Shown here: positions 1 through 8,708 of the stretch, piece after piece
How positions within the stretch are numbered: the stretch's first letter is position 1
Layout of the letters: each line of letters starts with the position of its first letter
From: Salinicola rhizosphaerae
GTDB taxonomy: Bacteria > Pseudomonadota > Gammaproteobacteria > Pseudomonadales > Halomonadaceae
Length of the DNA: 64,000 bases
Reading direction: 5' to 3'
Assembly: GCF_014652715.1 (NCBI RefSeq)
Contig: NZ_BMZI01000004.1
Span: 41,922 to 105,921 of the forward strand
Translations under genes and position numbers: made by a program
The notes under the pieces: generated by a model
What the model was told of the DNA's origin: nothing
The model's database searches: none
What the model saw: the letters and a program-made list of their open reading frames with translations, nothing else

Positions 1-181
1 AGTCGTCGTCACTCTCCTGCGCCATGGCCACCGAAGCGGCTGCCGTCAGCAGCACGAATGTCGAGGCTGCCAGCGAGAGCTTCAGCCACGGCTGTGGGCG
101 AGAGATGGCCCTCCCGGGGGCCAATTTCAGGCAAGAGGTTCCCGTGAGATGCTCGGCATCTCGAATTTTTGTGGTTCTCAT
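1..181 (-). CDS. Exported protein, N-terminal fragment (probable TonB-dependent receptor)
   Basis: Sixty codons read leftward from an ATG at 181, with an AAGGAA ribosome site six bases upstream, and run off the window edge. The product has a long basic leader, a hydrophobic segment (about residues 36-52) and an Ala-x-Ala-type cleavage site before QESDDD, so it is exported. A long, delayed signal peptide is common in TonB-dependent receptors. Lying downstream of tonB-exbB-exbD on the same strand makes a siderophore or other outer-membrane receptor the best guess, but no receptor domain falls inside the window. Confidence 0.6.
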   Translation of the reverse strand, partial: MRTTKIRDAEHLTGTSCLKLAPGRAISRPQPWLKLSLAASTFVLLTAAASVAMAQESDDD

Positions 182-211
182 TGGTGTTCCTTGAATCGCG
201 GTTTCTAGTCG

Positions 212-240
212 TTGACAGTCGATGCTGCTGTTTGGATAAC
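212..240 (+). promoter_or_regulatory. Candidate sigma-70 promoter, antisense to exbD
   Basis: A consensus TTGACA (212-217) is separated by exactly 17 bases from GATAAC (235-240), four of six matches to TATAAT. It points rightward, although every gene here is on the minus strand and no convincing plus-strand gene follows. A transcript would run into the 3' end of exbD as antisense RNA. It could also be a chance match. Confidence 0.3.
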
Positions 241-313
241 GCGCTTTATCGAGTTCATTGTGTTTGTTTGGCCCTGGCTACCGCGCGGCGCTTGTCGACC
301 CTCCCCCGGTGAT

Positions 314-337
314 GTGGCCGCGTCCCGTCGCGGCCAC
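314..337 (-). other. Intercistronic hairpin after exbD
   Basis: A perfect 9-bp inverted repeat (GTGGCCGCG and CGCGGCCAC, 6-base loop) lies just after the exbD stop. No T-run follows on either strand, so it is not a standard terminator. It may stabilise the tonB-exbB-exbD message 3' end or reduce read-through into the gene at 181. Confidence 0.4.
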
Positions 338-364
338 CGTGAATACTCTTCTGTAATGCCCGTT

Positions 365-766
365 CTACTGCTGTGTCAGTACGGCGACCTTCTGGATGCC
401 GGATCGCTCCAGCGCGGCCATCGCCTTGGCGACGGTGCCGTACTCGACGCCCTCGTCGGCCTGTAGCTGCACGGCCTGATCCGGGTTTTCGTCGTGCGCG
501 TCGACCAGCGCCTGCTCGAGATCCTCGAAGCTGTATTCTTCCTTGCCGATGTAATAGGCGCCGTCGGCATCGACGCTGACGACCATCGGCTCCTTGGTTT
601 CCGGCGGTGCGACAGCGCCGGTCTTGGGCAGATTCACGTGCACGGCATTGGTCATCAGCGGTGCGGTGACGATGAAAACCACCAGCAGTACCAGCATGAC
701 GTCGACAAGCGGCGTCACGTTCATCTCGCTGAGAACTTCGTCATCGTCTTGATTGGAAAAAGCCAT
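365..766 (-). CDS. exbD: ExbD/TolR-family biopolymer transport protein
   Basis: 133 residues, the usual ExbD length. A short acidic cytoplasmic start is followed by the family motif NVTPLVDVMLVLLVVF, with the proton-pathway aspartate at D22 in the single membrane helix (about 19-38). A periplasmic domain with a valine- and alanine-rich fold makes up the rest. With ExbB it forms the inner-membrane motor that uses proton motive force to energise TonB. It is the third gene of a tonB-exbB-exbD operon, 48 bases after exbB. ExbD rather than TolR is preferred because the neighbour is tonB, not tolA. Confidence 0.92.
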   Translation of the reverse strand: MAFSNQDDDEVLSEMNVTPLVDVMLVLLVVFIVTAPLMTNAVHVNLPKTGAVAPPETKEPMVVSVDADGAYYIGKEEYSFEDLEQALVDAHDENPDQAVQLQADEGVEYGTVAKAMAALERSGIQKVAVLTQQ

Positions 767-814
767 GATGTCTTTTCTCCCGAAGGCGGTTATTAACGAC
801 GCTTGGCGCCCCCG

Positions 815-1531
815 TCAGCTCACGGCCAGCGAGGGGTTATGTGTTGTGGAAGTCGTCGTCTTCTGTGGCTGACTCTGGAAGGCGGACTGCTGAGCCAGGC
901 TGTAAAAGTCATGCGCGAAGTCGTCCATCAGCGAGACATTGAGCTTGAGACGACGCGTGAAGTAGTTGTAAACCAGCACCGCCGGAACGGCGACGGCGAT
1001 ACCGACACCCGTCGCGATCAGGGCGTGACCGATCGGGCCGGCGACGGTATCGAGCCCCGCCTCGCCGGTTTCGCCGATGGTCATCAGTGCTTCCATGATG
1101 CCCCAGACGGTACCGAAAAGACCGATGAAGGGAGAGGTACTGCCGATACTGGCCAGGATGGCGAGCCCGCCTTCCAGTGAGCGTCTTTCTCGCTGAATCT
1201 GCTGTCGCAGGCTGCGTTCGAGGCGATCCGAGCGGTTGATTTTCTGCGCCAGTTCCTGGTTTGTCGGAGCAATGTCTCGGCCGGTGACTACCGCGAAGCC
1301 GGCGCGAGCAATGGAGGCCATGGTGCCGGGGCGATTTTCGCTGATGGACTCGCCTTCTTCCATGCTCTTGGCTTCCCAGAAAAGTTTCTGGAAGCGCTTG
1401 TTCTCGGTCCGGTTCCGCGCGAACTGCAGTCCCTTGATCAGCAGAATCGCCCAGGTGACGACCGAAAAGAAGATCAGCGCCCAGAGCACCCCCGGGACGA
1501 TCATCGCGGTAATGGCATTGTTCTCTAACAT
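815..1531 (-). CDS. exbB: ExbB/TolQ-family proton channel protein
   Basis: 238 residues from the ATG at 1531, chosen because AGAGGA precedes it and the upstream extension of the frame is not family-like and would overlap tonB. Three membrane helices are visible: about 10-33, then the block IGSTSPFIGLFGTVWGIM, then about 160-190 (HALIATGVGIAVAVPAVLVY). The last two carry the MotA/TolQ/ExbB proton-channel signature. ExbB forms the pentameric shell around ExbD. The Ser/Thr/Gln-rich C-terminal tail of about 25 residues is unusual but probably unstructured. Confidence 0.92.
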   Translation of the reverse strand: MLENNAITAMIVPGVLWALIFFSVVTWAILLIKGLQFARNRTENKRFQKLFWEAKSMEEGESISENRPGTMASIARAGFAVVTGRDIAPTNQELAQKINRSDRLERSLRQQIQRERRSLEGGLAILASIGSTSPFIGLFGTVWGIMEALMTIGETGEAGLDTVAGPIGHALIATGVGIAVAVPAVLVYNYFTRRLKLNVSLMDDFAHDFYSLAQQSAFQSQPQKTTTSTTHNPSLAVS

Positions 1532-1586
1532 CGATGGTTCCTCTTGAATCGTTTCGAATTGTTGGTTGCTCGCCGTTGTGGTGGCG

Positions 1587-2462
1587 TCAATTGGGTAGTT
1601 GGAAAGCGATGGTCTGTAGTGCCCAGCCCTTGATCGGCGTGTCACCTCGTCGAGCCGGTTTGAACTTCCAGCTCTTGACCGTCTCGACCGCGGCTTCATC
1701 CAATTCGCGATGGCCGCTGGATTGCACGACCTGAACCTGACCCGCCGTGCCGTTCGGCATGACCAGAATCTTCAACTGCACGTTGCCCTCATAGCCGCGG
1801 CGCAGCGCGAGCGAGGGATAACGTGGCGGCGGATTCCCCAGGCTCTGCATCCCGGAGACGGCCGGGGTGACCTGATTGCTGGCGGCCGCCGCGCTGCTCT
1901 GGCTCGACTGCGACGACGAAGCGCTCTGGGTTGATGCCGACGGCTGAGGCTGCGGGTTTGGCGCCGGTTTGGGTGCCGGTTTCGGCGCGGGCTTGGGCGC
2001 CGGCTTTGGCTGGGGTTTCGGTTCCGGCTTGGGCTCCGGTTTAGGCTCGGGCTTGGGCTCCGGCTTAGGCTCCGGTTTGGGCTCGGGCTTCGGTTGGGGT
2101 TTCGGTTCCGGCTTGGGCTCGGGCTCCGGTTTAGGTTCGGGCTTCACCTCTTCTTTTGCCGGCATGACCGCGTTCTCATCGACCACCGGCGCATCCTGGA
2201 CCTGAGGTTGCGGTGGCAGCGTTACCGGCTCGGGCGGTGGTGGCTGCGCGGCACTCAGGGAAACCGTGACTTGTGACGGTGACGAGGCCTGATTGGGCAG
2301 GACTTCCGCGTCAATCAGCGGCTGACGATTGAACGACCACCAAAGCAGTCCATGAACGATTGCCGATACGACAATCAGCACCATCACCTCAGGGCGTGAT
2401 ATCGATCGTTTATTGCTGTGCGTGCTCGCATTCAGCGGGAGTGCGGTTTCGGTCGCGGCCAT
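1587..2462 (-). CDS. tonB: TonB energy-transducing protein
   Basis: 291 residues. An N-terminal membrane anchor (about 26-43, with the SxxxH-type pattern AIVHGLLWW) is followed by a proline-rich spacer, residues 107-174, of Lys-Pro, Glu-Pro and Ala-Pro dipeptides, then a Ser/Gln linker and a C-terminal TonB domain (about 203-291) with YPSLALRRGYEG and ending WALQTIAFQLPN. TonB spans the periplasm to pull open outer-membrane receptors. It heads the tonB-exbB-exbD operon, 55 bases before exbB. I found no clear Fur box upstream, though such genes are usually iron-regulated. Confidence 0.93.
   Translation of the reverse strand: MAATETALPLNASTHSNKRSISRPEVMVLIVVSAIVHGLLWWSFNRQPLIDAEVLPNQASSPSQVTVSLSAAQPPPPEPVTLPPQPQVQDAPVVDENAVMPAKEEVKPEPKPEPEPKPEPKPQPKPEPKPEPKPEPKPEPKPEPKPEPKPQPKPAPKPAPKPAPKPAPNPQPQPSASTQSASSSQSSQSSAAAASNQVTPAVSGMQSLGNPPPRYPSLALRRGYEGNVQLKILVMPNGTAGQVQVVQSSGHRELDEAAVETVKSWKFKPARRGDTPIKGWALQTIAFQLPN
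1941..2144 (-). repeat. In-frame Lys-Pro/Glu-Pro codon repeat in tonB
   Basis: About 200 bases of near-perfect 6- and 12-base repeats encode the KPEP-type spacer of TonB (residues 107-174). On the plus strand it reads as GGCTCCGGTTTA-like units and gives a glycine-rich shadow frame. Slipped-strand changes here would alter the periplasmic reach of TonB without breaking the frame. Confidence 0.85.
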
Positions 2463-3000
2463 AGTGTCTCGATTGTTCTGATTGCTGCTGAACCTGGCGC
2501 TTTCAATGGGCGCCGGTGTTCCCTCCTTTTACTTGAGCAATTAGCATGCCACCCCGGCAATTTTTGTGAATTTCTGCGGAATGAATTGCGTAACAGAGTG
2601 TCTATCGAGATGGGCGTGAATCGAAATTGACGTTCGAGTTATGGGGTTGCAATCAATAAACCTATGATCCTAATTGGTTTTTATTTTTCGCGAGCTTTTT
2701 TGGCAAGCTGCGAGATGATTTGTGTCAAGTTTTTTTGTCTGTATTTCTCAATTTTTACAGGTTATATCTCTGACGGATTCGTGTAGATCTTTTCCCGTCC
2801 GTGACCTGTGATTTATCGTGATATCGCTGTCAGTGACTTCTGTTTTCTCTCTTGTCTTCAGGTGCACTTTTTATGTGCGAGAGGGCTGTTATTGCACGAG
2901 AATAAAACATGCGTTTGACGTATATTCCCATAGAAAATACGCATAGCTTTACGGTATTCAGGGTTCGAAGAATTATACGAAAATTTCACGGCAGGCAATG
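2463..3000. other. AT-rich intergenic region upstream of tonB
   Basis: About 540 bases without a credible gene and much richer in A+T than the flanking genes (parts are near one-third G+C). It has long T runs on the plus strand. A minus-strand TATAAT (2977-2972) lies directly beyond the pepF terminator, with only a weak -35 (TTGCCT, 15-base gap); a start there would give tonB a leader of about 500 bases. No Fur-type palindrome was found by eye. Confidence 0.5.
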
Positions 3001-3026
3001 AAAAACGCCTCCCGGTGGGAGGCGTT
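3001..3026 (-). terminator. Rho-independent terminator after pepF
   Basis: The 10-bp stem AACGCCTCCC/GGGAGGCGTT with a 3-base loop is followed on the minus strand by five T residues. It lies 64 bases after the pepF stop and closes the leftward peptide-uptake cluster. Confidence 0.9.
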
Positions 3027-3089
3027 ATCAAGTTCCTGTTTTCAGGATGTTGGATGCGAAATGTGAATTTTCCCTGTAGACCTGATCGG

Positions 3090-5024
3090 TCAGGCTTGTA
3101 TTTCGTCCAACGTCTTCTGAGCCTCGTCGATCAGCTGATTCATTGTCTGCATCAGGCTGTCGTACGGTGCCGGTGTCGCGAGATCGACCCCCGCCATTTT
3201 CAGAAGCTGATAGCCGCTTGCGGCACCGCCTTGAGACAGCACGTTGAGATAGTCATCACGCCATTTCTCTGGATCGGTTCGCAATCCATGGGCAAAGACT
3301 TCTGCTGCGGTAATCGATGTCGCGTACTGATAGACATAGAAGTCGTAGTAGAAATGGGGAATGTAAGCCCACTCGACGTAATCCGTCTTGTCGATATCGG
3401 TGATCCCTTCATCGACCCCGTAGTATTTGCGCAGAATCTTGCCGTACATGGCCGTCATCCGCTCACCCGAGAGCTGCTCGCCTTTCTCGGCCGCTTCATG
3501 GATCGCCAGCTCGAATTCCGCGAACTGTGCCTGACGGAAGAAAGTGCCCCGCAACGCTTCCAGAGCCTGGCCGATGTAGAAGAGCTTTTCCTTTGGCGTT
3601 TCTGCCTGATCGATCATCTGATCGACCAATAGCTGTTCGTTGGTGATCGAAGCCACTTCCGCCGTGAAGATCGAGTAGTTGGACTTCGCGAATGGCTGTG
3701 CTTCGTTGGCCAGCAGGCTGTGAATGCCGTGACCCCATTCGTGGGCGTAGGTCGAGACATCGCCATAGCTGCCGTTGAAATTCATCAGCACGTAGGGATG
3801 AACGTCGTAGGCAGAGCCATTCATATAGGCGCCGGAACGCTTGCCTTGACTGGGGTAGGCGCTTGTCCAGGCGGAGCCGGTCGCCTTGGTGAGAAGTTCG
3901 GCGTAGTGCGGTCCCAGCGGTTGGGTGGCTTCGCGTGTCAGGCGTCGGGCATCGTCCAGATCGAACTGGTGATCGAGCTCGGCGAGCGGTGGGTAGATAT
4001 CGTAATAGTGCAGCTGATCGACGCCGAGAATGCGCTGGCGCAGTTTCAGGTAGCGGTGCAGCGTATCCAGGTGCGCGTTGGTCGAGTCCACCAGCTGATG
4101 GTAGACCGCCGTGGGAATATCGTTTCGGGAAAGGGCTGCGGCCATCGCGCTGTCGTAATGGCGCAGATGCGCTTCGGTCACGTGCTGCTGTACCTGCGCG
4201 TTGAGCAACGAGCCGATCGTCCCCGTGTACTGTTGCCAGGCGGGCCAGTAGGTTTCGAACACGCGCTTGCGCAGCTCACGATCCGGGGATTCTCTCAAAC
4301 GGCTATAGCCCGCGGCGTCCAGCCTCTCCTGCTTGCCGTCGATGGTGATCTCCGGCCAGTCGATATCGGAATTCGCCAGCAGCGAGTAGGGCGTCTCGTG
4401 ACTCATCACCGGGCCCAGGGCCGCAAGCGCGGACTCGGTCTGCGTCGACAGGGTATGCGGCGCTTCTCGGATCACGTTCTCGAGGAATCGACGGTGATCT
4501 CGAAGGCGTTCATCTTTCAGCCATTCGCCAAGCTGCCCGGAATCCATGGCGACCAGCGCCGGGCGCAGGTAGCCGATGGCGGATTCGAAGTTCGCGCCAA
4601 GCTGCTCTGCTTCCGCCTGCCGCGTCTGTGCGCTGGCGTTGCGCAGATCCTCGTCCGCCTGCAGCGAAGCGTAGGTGGCAACGCGGTTAGTCTCCTTCTC
4701 GACATCCCGGATGGCGTCGAGCGCGGTCGCCAGTGCTGCCGGGTCGTCGGTCAGCGTCGACTGGTACTGACCCAGATCGTCGATGCGCCCCTGGACCTGG
4801 TCCAGTGCTTTCTGCCATGCGGTGTCGGAGGGGTAGAGATCGGTCAGATTCCAGTGGCCGTTTTCGGCAGAAGGAGCCTCGTCCTGGGCCAGCACTGTGC
4901 CGGGCGCCGTGAGCGAGACACCAGCCATCAGCAAGCCGATGGCCAGCGATAGGCGGCGTTTGCCGGCTGCGACGGCTTTTTCCGTTGCTACGCCTTTTGT
5001 TGTTGATGTCGTATTCAAAACCAC
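3090..5024 (-). CDS. pepF: Exported M3-family oligoendopeptidase (PepF type)
   Basis: 644 residues. A basic start (KRR at 22-24) and hydrophobic segment end at a signal-peptidase site VLA|Q near residue 46. The mature part is a full M3 metallopeptidase with the zinc motif HEWGH at 428-432 and the third ligand Glu at 456 (FTAEVAS). It would cut short peptides. Typical PepF is cytosolic, so the signal peptide is notable: this one probably works in the periplasm. It is 62 bases downstream of the peptide-importer ATPase gene, suggesting it trims or consumes peptides captured by that system. Confidence 0.88.
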   Translation of the reverse strand: MVLNTTSTTKGVATEKAVAAGKRRLSLAIGLLMAGVSLTAPGTVLAQDEAPSAENGHWNLTDLYPSDTAWQKALDQVQGRIDDLGQYQSTLTDDPAALATALDAIRDVEKETNRVATYASLQADEDLRNASAQTRQAEAEQLGANFESAIGYLRPALVAMDSGQLGEWLKDERLRDHRRFLENVIREAPHTLSTQTESALAALGPVMSHETPYSLLANSDIDWPEITIDGKQERLDAAGYSRLRESPDRELRKRVFETYWPAWQQYTGTIGSLLNAQVQQHVTEAHLRHYDSAMAAALSRNDIPTAVYHQLVDSTNAHLDTLHRYLKLRQRILGVDQLHYYDIYPPLAELDHQFDLDDARRLTREATQPLGPHYAELLTKATGSAWTSAYPSQGKRSGAYMNGSAYDVHPYVLMNFNGSYGDVSTYAHEWGHGIHSLLANEAQPFAKSNYSIFTAEVASITNEQLLVDQMIDQAETPKEKLFYIGQALEALRGTFFRQAQFAEFELAIHEAAEKGEQLSGERMTAMYGKILRKYYGVDEGITDIDKTDYVEWAYIPHFYYDFYVYQYATSITAAEVFAHGLRTDPEKWRDDYLNVLSQGGAASGYQLLKMAGVDLATPAPYDSLMQTMNQLIDEAQKTLDEIQA

Positions 5025-5086
5025 TTTCGCCTCTCGTCGGGATTGTTGTTGTCTTGCGCTGTCATGACGGCTGTCCGCTATCCAGT

Positions 5087-6691
5087 TCAGGCCGCGACTT
5101 CTTCCTCCAGGAACGCTGCCTTGAGCAGTGCCTGGGTGTAGGGCTCTTTCGGGCTGGTAAAGATGGTTTCCACGGGGCCTTGTTCGATGACACGACCTTC
5201 CTTCATGACCAGCACGTCATCGGAGAGCGCGCGAACGACCGAGAGATCGTGGCTGATGAAGAGGTAGGTGAGTCCATACTTCGCCTGCAGATCCCTGAGC
5301 AGGTCGATGACGCGTACCTGAACGGAACGATCCAGTGCCGAGGTGGGTTCGTCGAGCAGCAGCAGTTCGGGCTTGAGGATCAGCGCACGCGCAATCGCGA
5401 TGCGCTGACGCTGTCCGCCGGAGAACTCGTGCGGGTAGCGGTTGCGCATGCCGGGGTCCAGTGCGACTTCCTCGAGCGCGGCGATCACCTCGGCCTCGCG
5501 CTGGCGGCGATTCATCTCCGGACGATGAACCTTGAGGCCTTCGCTGATGATGTCGCCGACCGTCATTCGCGGTGACAGCGAGCCGAACGGGTCCTGGAAC
5601 ACCACCTGCAGCTTCGAGCGGAGCGGCCGCATGCCGGATTTATCGAGCGGCGCGAGGTCGGTCTCCTCGAAGCGGATGTCACCTTCCGATTTCAGAAGCC
5701 TGAGCAGCGCGCGGCCGAGCGTCGACTTGCCGGAGCCGGATTCGCCGACGATGCCGAGCGTTTCGCCACGGCGCACCGTCAGGTCGATCCCGCGCACCGC
5801 TTCGAAGTGGTCGTTGCCGCCGAAGAGCCGTCGCTTGGTCGTGAAGCGGACTTTCACGTCGCGTGCCGAGAGCATGACCGGGGCATCCGCCGGCGCCGGC
5901 ACCTTGCGTCCGCGGGGGATGGCATCGAGCAGCATGCGGGTGTAATCGTGCTGCGGGGCGTCGAAGACTTCGACGGTGCGCCCGCTTTCGACCACCTCGC
6001 CCTGACGCATCACCGCCACGTGATCGGCAAAATGCCTGACGATGCTGAGATCGTGGGTGATGAACAGGATCGCCATGCCGTACTGCGTCTGTAGAGACTT
6101 GAGCAGATCGAGAATCTGCGCTTGCACGGTAACGTCCAGCGCCGTGGTCGGCTCGTCGGCGATCAGCAGCTTGGGTTCGCAGGCCAGTGCCATGGCGATC
6201 ATCACGCGCTGACGCTGACCGCCGGAAAGCTCGTAGGGGTAGCTCGAGAAGCGCCGTTCCGGTTCCGGAATGCCAACCTGGTTCAGCAGTTCCAGCACCC
6301 GCCGACGGTTGGCGTCGCCCTTGAGCCCCTTGTGCTTGACCAACACCTCGCCGATCTGACGGCCGATGCGGTGGAGCGGATTGAGCGAGGTCATCGGCTC
6401 CTGGAAAATCATCGAGATGTCGTTGCCGCGCACGCGGCGCATGCGCTTGGCGCTGACCTCGAGCAGGTTTTCGCCATTGAATCGAATGGCGCCGGTGGTC
6501 TTGGCCAGCTCCGGCAGCAGCCGCATCGCAGCGGTCGAGGTGACCGACTTGCCGGAGCCGGACTCGCCGACCAGTGCCAGCGTTTCGCCCTCGGCGATGG
6601 AGAAGCTGACATCCTTGACCGCGGTGACCGGGCCGGTCGGCAGCTGGAACGTCACGCTGAGCTTGTCGACGTCGAGCAGAGGTTGAGTCAT
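5087..6691 (-). CDS. Peptide ABC transporter, fused double ATP-binding protein (OppD-OppF/YejF type)
   Basis: 534 residues carrying two complete nucleotide-binding domains. The first has GESGSGKS at 42-49, LSGGQRQRV and [12 protein letters not shown]. The second, after about residue 270, has another [17 protein letters not shown] and [12 protein letters not shown]. Both sites look active. Each domain carries the C-terminal extension typical of the oligopeptide/nickel class. It powers the OppB/OppC permease encoded just upstream (10-base gap to oppC). The single-chain arrangement resembles YejF or GsiA rather than separate OppD and OppF. Confidence 0.92.
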   Translation of the reverse strand: MTQPLLDVDKLSVTFQLPTGPVTAVKDVSFSIAEGETLALVGESGSGKSVTSTAAMRLLPELAKTTGAIRFNGENLLEVSAKRMRRVRGNDISMIFQEPMTSLNPLHRIGRQIGEVLVKHKGLKGDANRRRVLELLNQVGIPEPERRFSSYPYELSGGQRQRVMIAMALACEPKLLIADEPTTALDVTVQAQILDLLKSLQTQYGMAILFITHDLSIVRHFADHVAVMRQGEVVESGRTVEVFDAPQHDYTRMLLDAIPRGRKVPAPADAPVMLSARDVKVRFTTKRRLFGGNDHFEAVRGIDLTVRRGETLGIVGESGSGKSTLGRALLRLLKSEGDIRFEETDLAPLDKSGMRPLRSKLQVVFQDPFGSLSPRMTVGDIISEGLKVHRPEMNRRQREAEVIAALEEVALDPGMRNRYPHEFSGGQRQRIAIARALILKPELLLLDEPTSALDRSVQVRVIDLLRDLQAKYGLTYLFISHDLSVVRALSDDVLVMKEGRVIEQGPVETIFTSPKEPYTQALLKAAFLEEEVAA

Positions 6692-6701
6692 CGATCAGTC
6701 C

Positions 6702-7679
6702 TTAGCGCGTGCGCGGGTCCAGGGCATCTCTCAGCCCATCGCCCAGAAAGTTGAGACAGAACAGCGTTGCGGCGAGGAAGAACGACGGCACCAGCAGCAT
6801 CCACGGCGCGCTCTCCATCATGTCGACGCCCTCGGAGATCAATACGCCCCAGCTGGTCAGCGGCTCCTGCACGCCAAGGCCGAGGAACGAGAGGAAGCTC
6901 TCGAGCAGAATCACCTTCGGCACGGTCAGGGTGACGTAGATGATCACAGGGCCGATGGCGTTGGGAATCAGATGGCGGGTGACGATCTTGGTGTCGCGAA
7001 CGCCGAGCGCGTGGGCGGCCTCGATGAACTCGCGGCGCTTCAGGGCCAGCGTCTGGCCGCGGACGATGCGCGCCATGTCGAGCCACTCTACCGCGCCGAT
7101 GGCGGCGTAGATCAGGAAGATGTTGCGGCCGAACACCACCATCAGCAGGATCACCAGGAACATGAACGGCAGCGAATACATGATGTCGACGAAGCGCATC
7201 ATCAGGTTGTCGACGCGCCCGCCGAGATAGCCGGAGATCGCGCCGTAGAGCACGCCGATGACGAGACTCACGAAGGAAGCGACCAGCGCGACGGAGAGCG
7301 AGACGCGGCCACCATAGAGCACACGGGTCAGCAGATCGCGCCCGTTGGCATCGGTGCCGAGAAAGTGCGCGTTTTCGAGCGTCGGCCCGGTGCCGAAAGC
7401 GTTCCAGTCGACCTCCGCCAGCCCCCAGGGTAGGAACCAGGGGCCGGCGATGCAGACCAGGATGATCGCGATCAAGAGCGCCAGACTGGCCATGGCGGCA
7501 CGGTTCTGTGAAAGTCGGCGCCAGGCATCGCGGGCCAGGCTCTCACCGGCAGGCGCGGCACTGGCCGCCGGCGCCGCCGTGGTCTCTGGTTCTGGTGCGC
7601 GCGGCGGGTTCGGGCCGCCGGCGGGCAGCGGTGCACCATCGGCATTGTCGCCGCTATAAGGCTTGGATTCAGACGTCAT
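6702..7679 (-). CDS. oppC: Peptide ABC transporter permease, OppC type
   Basis: 325 residues with a roughly 40-residue proline/alanine-rich cytoplasmic start, a DppC/OppC N-terminal module ending in the first helix (about 62-82), and a five-helix permease domain. The EAA-type loop is recognisable (EAAHALGVRDTKIVTRHLIP). GAGGTAGC sits before the ATG. It pairs with OppB to form the membrane channel for short peptides. It lies 11 bases after oppB and 10 bases before the ATPase gene, so it is tightly co-transcribed. Confidence 0.92.
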   Translation of the reverse strand: MTSESKPYSGDNADGAPLPAGGPNPPRAPEPETTAAPAASAAPAGESLARDAWRRLSQNRAAMASLALLIAIILVCIAGPWFLPWGLAEVDWNAFGTGPTLENAHFLGTDANGRDLLTRVLYGGRVSLSVALVASFVSLVIGVLYGAISGYLGGRVDNLMMRFVDIMYSLPFMFLVILLMVVFGRNIFLIYAAIGAVEWLDMARIVRGQTLALKRREFIEAAHALGVRDTKIVTRHLIPNAIGPVIIYVTLTVPKVILLESFLSFLGLGVQEPLTSWGVLISEGVDMMESAPWMLLVPSFFLAATLFCLNFLGDGLRDALDPRTR

Positions 7680-7690
7680 TAGCGGCTACC

Positions 7691-8617
7691 TCAGTCGTCA
7701 TAGCGAATTTGGGGATCGAGCGCGGAGTAGAGCAGGTCGACGATCAGGTTCATCAGCACGATCAGCACGCCGTAGAACACCACGGTGCCCATGACCAGGG
7801 TGTAGTCGCGGTTCAGTGCGCCCTGCACGAAGTAGCGGCCGATGCCGGGGATGCCGAAGATCTGCTCGATGACCACCGAGCCGGTGATGATCCCGGCGAT
7901 GGCTGGCCCGAGATAGGACATGACCGGCAAAAGCGCCGTGCGGATGGCGTGACGGAAGATCACCTCACCCTCGTTCAGCCCCTTGGCGCGGGCGGTGCGG
8001 ATGAAGTGGCTGCCCAGTACTTCGATCATGCTGGCGCGCATCATCCGCGCGATGTAGGCGATCTGCTGGATGGAGAGCGCAACCACGGGCAGCACCAGGT
8101 TGGGCAGGGCGCCGCCGTTCCAGCCGCCGGCCGGCAGCCAGGCGAGCAGCACGCCGAAGACCAGTGCGAAGATCGGCGCGAGCACGAAGTTGGGCACGGC
8201 GATACCGGTGAGCGCGGTGCCCATGACCAGATAATCGACGGTCGAGTTGCGCTTGATGGCGGCGGCGATGCCCAGCGGCAAGCCGATGATCAGCGCCAGC
8301 AGAATTGCCAGCCCGCCGATCTCCAGGCTCACCGGGAAGCCCTGCATGATCAGCTCGGTGACCGAGAAGTCCTTGTACTTGAACGACGGCCCGAAATCGC
8401 CATGGAGCAGATTACCCATGTAGCGCAGATACTGCATCGGCAGCGGCTCGTCGAGGTGATAGGCCGCCTCGAGGTTGGCTTCGATCTCCGGCGGCAGCTG
8501 GCGCTCGCCGTCGAACGGCCCGCCCGGCGCTACACGCATCAGGAAGAACGAGATCGTGATCACGATCAGCAGCGTGGGAATCGCCTGCAGCAGGCGCTTC
8601 AAGGTATAGATCAACAT
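7691..8617 (-). CDS. oppB: Peptide ABC transporter permease, OppB type
   Basis: 308 residues, the standard length. It opens with the family signature LKRLLQAIPTLLIVITISFF in the first helix and VAPGGPFDGERQLPPEI in the first periplasmic loop, then five more helices and the loop RTARAKGLNEGEVIFRHAIR. It is the partner of OppC. It lies 91 bases downstream of a binding-protein gene, a small gap allowing lower permease than binding-protein output. Confidence 0.93.
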   Translation of the reverse strand: MLIYTLKRLLQAIPTLLIVITISFFLMRVAPGGPFDGERQLPPEIEANLEAAYHLDEPLPMQYLRYMGNLLHGDFGPSFKYKDFSVTELIMQGFPVSLEIGGLAILLALIIGLPLGIAAAIKRNSTVDYLVMGTALTGIAVPNFVLAPIFALVFGVLLAWLPAGGWNGGALPNLVLPVVALSIQQIAYIARMMRASMIEVLGSHFIRTARAKGLNEGEVIFRHAIRTALLPVMSYLGPAIAGIITGSVVIEQIFGIPGIGRYFVQGALNRDYTLVMGTVVFYGVLIVLMNLIVDLLYSALDPQIRYDD

Positions 8618-8708
8618 GCTTGGCGATCTCTCCGGTGTTTACCAGTCCGGTGCTCTGCCGTGATCCGGTGCTTTGTCGATAGTGCAGTCATGCCGGGCGG
8701 TTCCCGTG

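Noticed and set aside
1969-2205. Glycine-rich plus-strand frame (GSGLGSGL repeats)
   Set aside because: Opposite strand of the tonB proline codons (CCN read as GGN); no ribosome site or context.
3720-4952. 410-codon plus-strand frame opposite pepF
   Set aside because: Shadow of the peptidase gene in a high-GC sequence; no family motif.
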